From the NCBI GenBank assembly GCA_000320545.1, contig ADNK01001927.1:10001-74000 (forward strand): a stretch of 64,000 nt of DNA. Direction: 5' to 3'. This document shows, piece by piece, positions 41,498-51,061 of this stretch. Positions within the stretch are counted from its first letter, which is position 1. Every line of letters begins with the position of its first letter. Under the pieces are notes generated by a model. That model made no database searches. It was given only the letters and a program-made list of their open reading frames with translations, and was not told where the DNA came from. Position numbers and translations under genes: made by a program. This stretch comes from Bigelowiella natans CCMP2755. Its lineage: Eukaryota; Cercozoa; Chlorarachniophyceae.

Positions 41498-42448
41498 CTA
41501 TAAATTTCTGTATTGTTCGTATGCTGGTGGTAACTTAGAGGAAACGAAGAAGGTTACGTGGTCATGGGGTCGGCAGAGGATGCACAGAATGCAGTTGAGG
41601 TAGTTAGATGAGGGTGACGAGACGATGATGATGATGATGATGATGATGACAATTTGTGTAAATAAAGAGGTGGATGGAGAATGCATGTGTGGTATCAATG
41701 TGATAGAGCGAGACTCTTCTCAAATACAAACAAGATTGCCACCCCTTCCTCCTCCTACCTCGGGTAGCAAATTGCAGTAATACATATCTGGTTCTTGCAT
41801 GGTTTTAGTTTGTTAGTAGTGCAGAAGGACAGACGGCGGTGATGCTTGATGTCCCTGATATCAAAGGTAGAAACATCCGAGAATGCTATGCAGCAGCCAC
41901 CAGTATCATCCACCAACAGGATTACAAACATTTGCAGTATGGTGAAGAATATGTGTATCATTAGTATATACGATAATGGAGTTCATAATACCTGAAAGTC
42001 TTTGCTTTGTTGTTCCTACAATGTTTTTGTATGTACACCAATAGTGCATCTCATGAGCAAGCGAGAAGAGGAAACGTATCATGCACAGAAAAAGGCCGAG
42101 AGAATGGTGGTTATCATATCATGATATTGAGGGGGAGGAAAAACAGCAAGAGAACGAAAAGAGAGAAAAGCATAGGAGTAGCTTACATACGAATACACAC
42201 TAGTTGTCGTCGATCGATATCGTTTCTCTTCTACGATGATGCAAACAAAGCTGCAGTGCTTAATCAAAAAATAATTTCGCCTAAATTGTTGTCGCTATCA
42301 ATGTTTTTGCTTTAGATGTTCAGAAGAAGAAGCATTTTTATCGATCTTTTTTCACTGATTTTGTTGCTGCTATGCTATATTACTCACAGCTTCGGCCAAG
42401 CTATGAAGCATTCGATAGCTTGTTACTGCCGTTGGTATCAATTGCACG

Positions 42449-42483
<35 letters not shown>

Positions 42484-43312
42484 TATTGTCGCACAATAAT
42501 ATCACAACCTAAATGAGGGCAAAAAAAGAAAAGAGATAAAACATAGAACCAAACACTTCGGAAAGATGCTGCTGCATGTCTGTCTCTGGGAATGGTAAAT
42601 ATATTTTTGGACAATAGGATGAAGCTGTTCCGAATCTAAGAGAGCTTGTTGGAAACAGTGATAATGTGCACAGAATAAGGATGGGGCAGGTGGTATAATA
42701 CTGATATTTGTAGCGATATCATCGTCGCTATAATCTACCATGCCTATGTTGTGTTGAAAGAGTTGTTACCAACCAAGAGTGATATGTTCAGGAGGTAACC
42801 CTATCCAACTTTCCTAATCCCGAAAGCATACTTCAAGGAGATGATACTAAAGAGGTGCCAACATTCAAATTATCTCTTGATTCTGCCTGAGTATTATAGC
42901 TACGGTCTTTTATTACACCACACAGGGAGACATGCTGCGAGTCACTACGGTTGAAGAAAAGGATCAGATTAGCAAGACAAATGCCCTCATAGCGATTGCA
43001 ACCCTCGAGGTCTTAGACATTTTCTCTCGTGTCTCAATCTAACACGCGTTTTTCCCTTTTGCAAAATGTATTCAGGTTTGTGATAAGACAAATGAATGGA
43101 AGATTCGTCCTAAGCGAATTATTCGACCGATAGAAACTTCAGGTAGTAAGTGATGCAAAGAATCATCTCAAACAAAATGAGGGGAGATCGAAATTTATCC
43201 AAGTTACATTTACATTTTGTTTATTGTTTCAGGCGGTAATAACAACAGGCAAAAAAGTTTCAGGGGTGGAAGAGGTGTGGACGGTCGCGGGGCAAGATTT
43301 CAATCAAAGTGA
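37810..43312 (+). CDS. truB: TruB-family tRNA pseudouridine synthase fused to a La-type C-terminal RRM
   Basis: Core exons, all phase-consistent: 38626-38687, 38766-38830, 38945-39011, 39154-39211, 39392-39472, 39680-39766, 39913-39997, 40127-40170, 40300-40371, 40453-40560, 40613-40666, 40874-41016, 41353-41406, 41539-41599, 41809-41866, 42045-42106, 42926-43009, 43076-43142 and 43233-43312. TruB makes pseudouridine 55 in the tRNA T-arm: seen are TGILLLDKP, the catalytic-Asp motif [46 protein letters not shown] and [14 protein letters not shown]. From 40990 an RRM follows: [38 protein letters not shown], then the charged helix [17 protein letters not shown] and an Arg/Gly tail, as in the La C-terminal xRRM. 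A stop at 41018 lies in an intron. A signal-peptide exon (37810-37881) and a basic exon (from 38215) may supply the N-terminus; this part is uncertain. Confidence 0.82.
39264..39300. repeat. (CA)n microsatellite in TruB intron
   Basis: CA dinucleotides in the intron between exons 39154-39211 and 39392-39472. Neighbouring introns carry ATC triplets (39110-39145) and TTC triplets (39567-39599). Confidence 0.95.
41111..41266. repeat. Two (TA)n microsatellites in the intron joining TruB and RRM parts
   Basis: TA repeats at 41111-41161 and 41219-41266 within intron 41017-41352. Confidence 0.95.
42449..42480. repeat. (CA)n microsatellite in TruB-RRM intron
   Basis: CA dinucleotides inside the 819-bp intron 42107-42925. 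Confidence 0.9.
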
Positions 43313-44186
43313 AATTTTTTTACCTGTACACATGCCCAATTAAATGTGACTAGGAATCATCCATCAAAGCTACGCCGTGTAGCTAACTTGCTCACAACGC
43401 ATGAAGAGAGGTGCCATGAAAGCAACTTCTTTGAATCGCACAAATCGAATGGGACCGCGAGACACAACGTTGTCTGAAGATGAGGGAATGATGCGCATCG
43501 ATCTCTTCCAGAGACATTTCATCATCAGGCAGTCGTAGGTACGGATTTGCTCGTTGCTACATGCTGCCCCACCCTGAATTTGATTCATTCAAATGTGCAT
43601 TGCGTCCGGAGGCTGTGCCGTGACACATCGCTTACACTAGTACATGCAGCGTCGCACAATGGACGTTGCTGTCATTGCAAGCTGTTGCACAGATCTGATA
43701 TGAGAATGAGCATCACAATAATGACAGCACAATGTGCATGATGCATGTCCTGTACGATGTTTTGACTCCACATTGCTAGATTGCAATTGTGTACAACTTG
43801 ATCTAGGCTATATCAGAACAGCGAGCAACAAAATTCTGCACGCACGTCGTCTTCTATGATAGTGTCATACTTTCAAATGCATGACAATCATGCTCCTTGC
43901 ATTGCTATGGTTTTCTGCATGAAAGCATGAGACGGATGCAATGTTAAAACAGTTGAAACACATCAATTTTTTGTAGTGATCATCCTGTAATGTAGTTTTG
44001 CATGCGATGCAATACCGCCTAGCCCCGGCCACAGCGCCACAACTGCACTTGTTTGTTTCTGCTGTCATATCAAGAGCTAGTAGCTCTAGCTAACTTGCTC
44101 ACAGTGTGTTTGTGGCGTCGAAGCATTTCATTGTCCAGAGAATCTATCCCATTAGTAGCATGATTGTGATGTTCAACTACTACATC
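43313..44186. other. Intergenic block, TGCA/CATG-rich
   Basis: Lies between two convergent genes. Contains many GCATG, TGCAAT and CTAG words (43590-44150) and no supported gene. Confidence 0.6.
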
Positions 44187-46492
44187 TTACAAAGTTGAAT
44201 TGTGCTCAGCCAACCGTTTGTAGCCTGATTCTAAGACTGTAAGTTTTTTCTTCAACGCATCACGCTGAAACAAAAAATCATCATCATACTTGAAGATCTG
44301 TTTCATGTTCTCGAGCGCCTTCGCTTTGAGCACTTTGTGCAGATCTTTGTGTACCGGGTCATCAAAGTACGCACATAAAATCTTTTGTGATACGCCATCA
44401 ATGTATCGCATTTCCACAACCTTGTAGTAAGCTCTTAATCCATCAATTAAATCCATAGATTCAATGATCTCGTTGCTATATCCATACCCTGTACTTTGAA
44501 TATTATCCGAAATTACTTTTCGGACTTCTTCTCTACTTATATCACCATCACCTTGAAATGGACGGAGAAGCTGCTTCACCATTCTCTGTTCTCTTAACCT
44601 TTTCCAGTTATCAATGAAATGATGATTCTCAGTCATGGGCATCGATTGTTCGTTAGATAAGTATTTTTCGAGCTGACTTGAGATTTCCGTCTTTCTTTCG
44701 ATAAACCAACTATTTAAAGTCTGCAGAAGGAGTTTCTCCAAGCGGGGAACATTTAGGTGAGAGCATGATGTTTGTATCATTTGTTTTGCTTTAGCTTCAA
44801 AAGCATCGGCCATTCTCCTGTTCAATTTATAGGTTGGTTCTTTCCATGCAGCCGTAAACATCGTGAAGTACCTTTTGAACACTGCAAAGTTAGGGAACCC
44901 TGGAAGCTCTTCCCCCCTGAATCTTTGGATATCCTGAGCAATTTGTTTTCGTAGCTCCGAACAAGAGTGTATGTCTTGCTCCCCAAGTTCGCACTGCACT
45001 TGAATTACCTTGAACCTTTGGAAGTATGCCAGGTTTGTTAAACGCTGCTCCAAAGAAGTATATTTCCCCAAATCTATTTTCAGTAACCTTTTTCCATCCG
45101 GGCTTCGTGATTCCGACTCTACAACACCAAATAATCTAGTATTTTTTTTTAAAAACTCTACTACAGACCCAATAGGAGCCTCCACTATATCTCCTTCATT
45201 AACAGGAATGCATCGGGTAATAAGATAAGAGCTCTTGTTTACTTTTTTGTCTGAAATGTCCTTTGTTTTCCGTTCTCCCTTGGGTTCAACTTCCGCAAGG
45301 CGGCACTTATACTTATCTGCAGGGAAATCAGGTTGGACAGCTTGAATACCATTCTTAAATTGACGTCGCAATGTAAGTTGTTTAGCCCACAGAGTTTCTT
45401 TCTCCTCGAATAATGGTTGCGTCGATTGAAGCTTCAATTTTCCCGAATGGAATTAAGAGCTTCATCTAATAGTAGGTGTCTCTCATACTCGCTAGACGCT
45501 GGCGGAGGGCCAAGCGATTTAATTGAGTCTCGAGTACATTGGATCCTAGTCTTTATATCAACTAGGATTTCCGGCACACCCTTGCTCAATATTACTCGGA
45601 GTCGCTTTGATATACCTCTCTTAAGATTATCTATGCCACATCTACCATCCATAGACATATAGTGCTTATTTCTTTCGAACCATTCCTTTTCATCCCTGCG
45701 TGCATCCTTTAGACTTTTCCCTTCATTCAACGTTTTTTGCGCCCGATTCATCACCGCAAAGTAACCATGATATAGTGGTTTTCGCGAGTTGTTTAGTACA
45801 TTCAGAACATCGTCCTCCGTTGCTTCTTCGACGAGGTCCATCTTTGTCAGCACACCGACTGTTCTCTCGCCCTTCTCGTCCGCTTTCTCAGCCATTGCCA
45901 GTGCTCGGGAGTTTGAAATGTCTCTATGTGCTTCCATGATAGCAAGAATGACAGTTCGTTTATCCTCAGCATATCTACTCACCATTTTTTCGATGGAACC
46001 GACTAAATCTTTGCTCTGCCCTTCTGTAGTTGTAGCAATCAGGCCCGGAAGGTCTACTATAGAGAGATCCACAGCATCAGAGTCATGGCGCTCCTCGATA
46101 TCCACTTCGATGATATCGTCAATGTCAGTTTTAGACTCATTCTGATGAATGAGTTCATTCAAACGTTCCAAGGTTTTTTGGAGTTTTCCCACTGAAGTGT
46201 GGTTCATCTTAGGTCCCTCATTTTTGAAGGGAGAATTTTTTCCATTGATAACAAATGACACTCTGGCAGAAAAGGGTGTTGTTCTTTTCAAGGCACGCCG
46301 AATCGTGATGCGCGTAGCACATTTTGTCACCGTTCCTGTTCCTTTTGGAAAAGGAATTCCAGTGATGTTTTCGAGAACACTTGATTTGCCCGAAGATTGA
46401 TCCCCAACAACGGCAATTTGAGGCAGGGCAATGCCTTGCTGAGCTATCCCGTCTTGGCGAAGTCCATCGACCACTTCCATCAATTTGCGCAT
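44187..46492 (-). CDS. Dynamin-family GTPase with one apparent frame break
   Basis: Intronless dynamin-like large GTPase in two overlapping frames. The N-terminal frame (46492-45434, 352 residues) has the G domain: P-loop GDQSSGKSS at 30-38, G2 around GTGTVTK, DLPG at 147-150 and TKMD at 216-219. The C-terminal frame (45437-44187) holds the stalk and a GED-like end (LIDGLRAYYKVVEMRYIDGVSQKIL). At 45434-45450 the first frame meets a TGA right after an A-run (GGGAAAATTG), and the second frame is the minus-one frame; a single missing A in the run would explain it. So it is a one-base assembly error, a recent inactivation, or less likely programmed slippage. Dynamins polymerise to remodel membranes; no PH or Pro-rich domain is seen, as in Mx-like or short organelle dynamins. 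Confidence 0.85.
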
Positions 46493-48095
46493 CTGATCGG
46501 TGTTGTTGGATGGCTAGTTTTGGCGTCCATGATGATGATTTGTGACTGCTTGGTTGCGAGTTTCAGTTGTGAAGAATCGCCGACGTCGATTGCAGTTGCT
46601 CTCTCACTGTGGCGGAAACAAAGTGCAAAAACGTGAAAAGACAAAGTGGCACTGCGGGTGAAGGGGAAAAATTGCAGATTGCAATTGCAACTCAGTTTGC
46701 AATGCATTGATTCACACTGCGAAAAGTTGCAAATTGCAACTCAAATTGCAATGCATTGATCAGCACCTCGAGAGCCCACGAAAAGACGCTGGGATTCCTG
46801 CAACCTGCAGTGCAACCTCAATTTGCAGGAGGCTTTCCATCTGCGACAAAGCACATGCGACTCAACGGTGACACAATGCACGCCTCCCAACTGCATGCAT
46901 GACTCAGCAGCCAAGGTTTTCTGGCCGAGACGTGGCAGAATGAATGAATGAATGAATGAATGCAGAAATGAAACTGCCAAAGCGGCAAGGTTCACTTCGG
47001 CAGTGCAAGTTGATTGTGCACGTCTGGATGAAGCCACAGACGGGTGACATTGAACCACTGGTGCAACCTCCTGGCACACCTCGGGCGACGCGAGGTGCGC
47101 GCGACACGCTGCAAGCAACAACGCCAAAACGAACGAACGCACAACGAGCCAGTGTTCAGGCACGTGCTCTTCAGCGTTGAGCGCACAATGCGTGGGGCAT
47201 TGAACATCGAACGTTGACAACTTCGTGATGGCACAAAAACTGCGTGCGCAAGCACCACAAGCACCTGCATCACGCACAAGCTTGAACGTGGCAACAAGAA
47301 CAATGAGAACAATGAGAACAATGATGAAAAACCACGTTTCCAAAGTGTGGCAAGACACTTGCAATGCACGAAATGCAGTGCCTCGAACTGGCTTCAGCAA
47401 GGACTGTGCCTCAAACCAACTTCAGTGGGCCAGTGAGGACCAACTAGTGAAACAAAAAGGAATCAAGAATGGATTCTGGCCACTCCTCCATTCCTAGTTT
47501 CATTGTCTTGCAATGCCATGGACATGCGCACATGTCACATGCATCACATGTGTCACTGCAGACATGCGTGCACATCACACATGTTGTGTGCATTGCACAT
47601 GCTGTGTCTGTTGTCAATGAACAATGAACAATGAACAAAGCGTTGATCAAATCTGCATGCGCCAGAACCACATGGGAGACAGGCTGTTGCATGCAGCAGA
47701 GCCTCAACAACACTCGTTGCAATGAACAATGAACAATGAACAAAGCGTTGATCAAAAACTGCATGCGCCAGAACCACATGGGAGACAGGCATTTGCACGC
47801 AGCAGAGCCTCAACAACACTCGTTGCAAGGACTTGTCAGCACCCTGTTGGTGAAGAGACACAAAAAATCAGCTGCAACCCATCAGAGGCAATGGCCCAAT
47901 TTTGAATTTGGATTTTTTTTCCAAAAGAGCGTGGTTCCGGTGCTTTAGTGGGGGATTGACAGTGTGCTATTTTTTGGTCGGTAGTTCTTCCGAGAGTCGA
48001 GACCAGATCAGAAAATGAAGAAAAACGCAATGACAATTTCAATGAAGGAAAAGTGAGAAATTCCTTAGATATTTCGCCAATAAAATTTGACGAAA
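46493..48095. other. Intergenic block rich in TGCAAT/CAATGC words
   Basis: Strongly biased composition: repeated TTGCAA, GCAATGCA and GTGCAA words (46660-46820), a (TGAA)n run at 46938-46961, and a tandem duplication at 47615-47826. A 219-codon minus ORF (47400-46741) is judged a by-product of this bias. Confidence 0.6.
47615..47826. repeat. 105-bp tandem duplication
   Basis: Copies 47615-47719 and 47720-47826 share AATGAACAATGAACAAAGCG, the GCCAGAACCACATGGGAGAC stretch and AGCAGAGCCTCAACAACACT with few differences. Each copy itself begins with triple AATGAAC units. Confidence 0.93.
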
Positions 48096-48368
48096 ATGAT
48101 CTCAGGGATAACTCCCCATCGACAATTGAAACGAAGAATGGAGGGCCGCTTAAACTCCCCTCGCAAAGCCTCCCGTGTTACCTTCCATGCCCTTGTAGCA
48201 GTGGCGATAGTGGCATGTGTGGTGGTGACCATTTTGTCTGCTAACGAGAATCTTCAGGTCATACGAAAATATTGGCGTGTATGGCGAGCAATTGTAGATG
48301 ATGATGATAAAACAAAACACAGGCCCCCGCAGGAGGCTCGAGAACGGCACAAGGAATCCGATCCTTAA
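48096..48368 (+). CDS. Small single-pass membrane protein or signal-peptide exon
   Basis: An ORF of 90 residues from ATG 48096 with a basic N-terminus (LNSPRKASR), one strong hydrophobic helix (FHALVAVAIVACVVVTILSA) and a charged tail with an acidic run and Lys/Arg/Glu. It could be a tail-oriented small membrane protein. Because it lies just upstream of the FKBP gene, whose N-terminus is missing, the hydrophobic part (from a second ATG in MEGRLNS) may instead be that gene's signal-peptide exon; phases do not yet settle this. Confidence 0.4.
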   Translation: MISGITPHRQLKRRMEGRLNSPRKASRVTFHALVAVAIVACVVVTILSANENLQVIRKYWRVWRAIVDDDDKTKHRPPQEARERHKESDP

Positions 48369-48401
48369 GATGCTTTTCTCATCATCCATCGTCCTCGCAG
48401 C

Positions 48402-49953
48402 TTCCAACTAGTACTACCATTCGAATCGCAGCAAACGTCGCATTGCCCCTCTTTCCTAATGTCACCAATGCTAGGTCGAAGAACAGCCATGATCCGTGGT
48501 ACGACGTCAGCTCTAATCGCATCTGGAGTCGCCTTGACGGGTCAACCATCAAATAGAGGATCAACAACCATAGCAAAGACTTTAGATTATGGGCAATAAC
48601 AACGTCATTACTCATAATCAGGTGGACAAAATGCTCAAGCTCGTAGGTCATCCCCACTCCCAGGGGAAGGAGGTCCCAAGAAAAGGTAACCACTAACTTA
48701 TTCGAAATCACACTCGTTCGTGCACACATGCACACGCACAGGATGCGATTCACGGGCAGAGACAAAGGCGCACACTTACACACGCGCGCGCGCACGCACG
48801 CACACACACACACACACACACACATCAAATCCAGAAAACCACAGTACAGCTATTATAATCTGTATATTCATGTCTATTATTCTGAATCATTTGTAATTGC
48901 TTCCATGATCACCTCGAATTTGGACAACATCATTTAAATTGCTTAGCCTTGCGCGAATGAAGATTCCAAGAGAAGATTATACCCCTGGACCCGAGGGATT
49001 GCTGTAATATCTTTGATCACAAAATAACCAAGAAGCATTTTACAAACGAATACTAATCGCTTATGTTCCAATGACGATTTTTTGACATTTTCCTCTTTAC
49101 ATATAAGGTACTTCGATATAGAGGAAGGAGGTGGTGGTGAGGCCAAAAAGGGGCAGAGGATTGCCATTCATTACAGGTAGAACGCTTTCCAAAAAATGCT
49201 TTGATTTGGTAACTTAGTAATATAGACGGCAGACATGATGATGATTGTAGATAGAAATGACCTATGACTGACAATGGTATCACTAATGATAGTTGAATAA
49301 ATCAAAACAGAACAGTGCGAATTAAAAAAACCTTGTAAACTTATTTTCCGGAAAGAATTTTAAATGCGATATGCATCCTCCTCCCCATCATATAGTTTAA
49401 AGTGGAGTGGAATTACTATTGCAACTTCGAGGCAAGGGGCAGGTGTTACTGGTGGTAACCCTTACGGATTTGACGTTGGAGAGAAGGTTTGTTTGCCAAT
49501 CAATCGAAGACACTATAAGAGATAGCAAAATCATCCCAACATACTTTATGACAGGTAGGTGATCCAGGCTCGGCTTTTATCAAAGGCCTTGATCTTGCTG
49601 TCCAAGGAATGAAGGTATGTGGCGATTATGAGGGGGAAAGTGTAACGAGAAGAACACGTGAAGGATGCTGGTACAAATGGTTTGGATGGTCATTTGAGGT
49701 CATTTTACACCATTTAAGGAAATTCATTTTTGCCAGGTTGGAGGCGTGAGGAGGGTTATCGTACCGCCAGAGCTTGCATATGGAAATAGGCAGGTAGGGA
49801 ACTTAAGTCATGTTTCAAGATTTGCATACCGAGAATGCATTTTTATCAAAGGTGCAAGAAATCTCTCCAAACAGCGAGGTTATGTTGGATATAGAACTTC
49901 TCAGCATAAAAACTACCGACGTCCTCGGATTAAATAGATCGGTCAAGTTGTAG
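48402..49953 (+). CDS. FKBP-type peptidyl-prolyl isomerase, thylakoid lumen type (5' end incomplete)
   Basis: Exons 48947-49003, 49108-49176, 49396-49486, 49555-49614, 49737-49793 and 49852-49953 chain in phase and encode EDYTPGPEGLLYFDIEEG, KKGQRIAIHY, YGFDVGEK, FIKGLDLAVQGMK, VGGVRRVIVPPELAYGN and EISPNSEVMLDIELLS, i.e. a complete FKBP domain with the VGG-x-RR signature common in plastid lumenal FKBPs. Upstream, the frame from 48402 carries MLGRRTAMIRGTTSALIASG, a twin Arg followed by a hydrophobic core as in Tat-dependent thylakoid signals; its splice to 48947 is not resolved. The enzyme isomerises proline bonds and assists folding of lumenal proteins. The signal peptide exon must lie upstream, perhaps at 48096-48260. 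Confidence 0.82.
48781..48825. repeat. (CA)n microsatellite in FKBP intron
   Basis: CG then CA dinucleotides in the intron before exon 48947-49003. Confidence 0.9.
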
Positions 49954-51061
49954 ACGAATAATGTGCATCACAAGCAGCAGCAAAATTACAAGCCTGGAGA
50001 GCTTCATCAACGGATATTTATTCTTTTACACGGCAAGGGCCGCACGTTACAATCTTCGCAAAAACATTCTCCATCAAATCATATCGATTTATTGCTGGTC
50101 GTTCTGATTAACAGTGGACAACATATGAATACATGTGACATGGCTCGCTCGCAGCACACGCATGCAGCATGTGAGCGGTTTCGTCGTTGATTCTGATGTA
50201 TTTGCCGATATGCATTTGGATGTATAAATAAATTTCTGCGGTAGCCATCGATGCTTGCTGTACACGTATGTACTGGGCTGGATAATAGACACAGCAATAC
50301 ACTATATATATTTATATTATATATATTGTGTATTGCATGTCTATCATCTGGAAATATAGGGACATATATGTCCATATACGTGTCCATATAGAAAAAGTGA
50401 ATAAATCCATTCTTCCAGCAGTGCCGCGTCATCCTAAATCTCACATTACATACGTCACACTATGACGCATTGCGGCGCTAACACATGCAATGCGCCATGG
50501 CACGCGCGAGCACACTTTATATACAAATGCTTTGTTGTGCGTATCGCGGTGTATTCTAGGATATCTAGATATGGCAACGCGCTCCACTCGTCAGTTTGTG
50601 AGCAAAACAATTTCACAACAAAATATGCAAGCGAGAAGATACAGCCGATGCTAACGCGTGGCACAGCCAATATAAATCACGCAGTCCAAGCTCGAAACCT
50701 CATAACAATAAGTCTCTAGATTCTTCGCATAAGCAGATACTATGAGGCACAAACATCTTGAATATGCATGTACGCAGGGATGTCGAACCCCGGATATCTC
50801 GCTAGAAACCAGCTGACACAAGGCAACAAATTTCACAATATACTTTTCCCGTCGTTACTTGGTCATTTCTTACAGAAAGTGTTACTTGGTCATTTCTTAC
50901 AGAAAGTGCAATTTAGCCGAACACAAAGAATCTTAGTCCTCTCTGCTTAGATCGCCGAGGGCCATACTGCAAACCGAAATCATTATCAGACATTAAGATT
51001 GCCTCCTTTCAACATAAATTCCCTCTCAGAAAAAAAAATCAACTCTATTGATTAAGGACAG
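49954..51061. other. Intergenic region between convergent genes
   Basis: No supported gene. Contains AT-rich near-palindromes (50300-50335) and repeated CATATA/TCCATATA words (50360-50390) plus the 27-bp duplication at 50854. Confidence 0.5.
50854..50907. repeat. Perfect 27-bp tandem duplication
   Basis: GTTACTTGGTCATTTCTTAC plus seven more bases occur twice back to back (50854-50880, 50881-50907) without a mismatch. Confidence 0.95.

Noticed and set aside
45434-45440. An intron as explanation for the dynamin frame break
   Set aside because: The two frames overlap and no GT-AG pair is placed to remove a short segment while keeping the conserved sequence.
46741-47400. Minus-strand 219-residue ORF with a hydrophobic segment
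   Set aside because: It lies wholly in a word-biased intergenic block (TGCA/CAA repeats), has no recognised motif, and overlapping ORFs are open in other frames as well.
47615-47826. Possible CRISPR-like repeat
   Set aside because: Only two adjoining copies with no spacers, in a eukaryotic genome.
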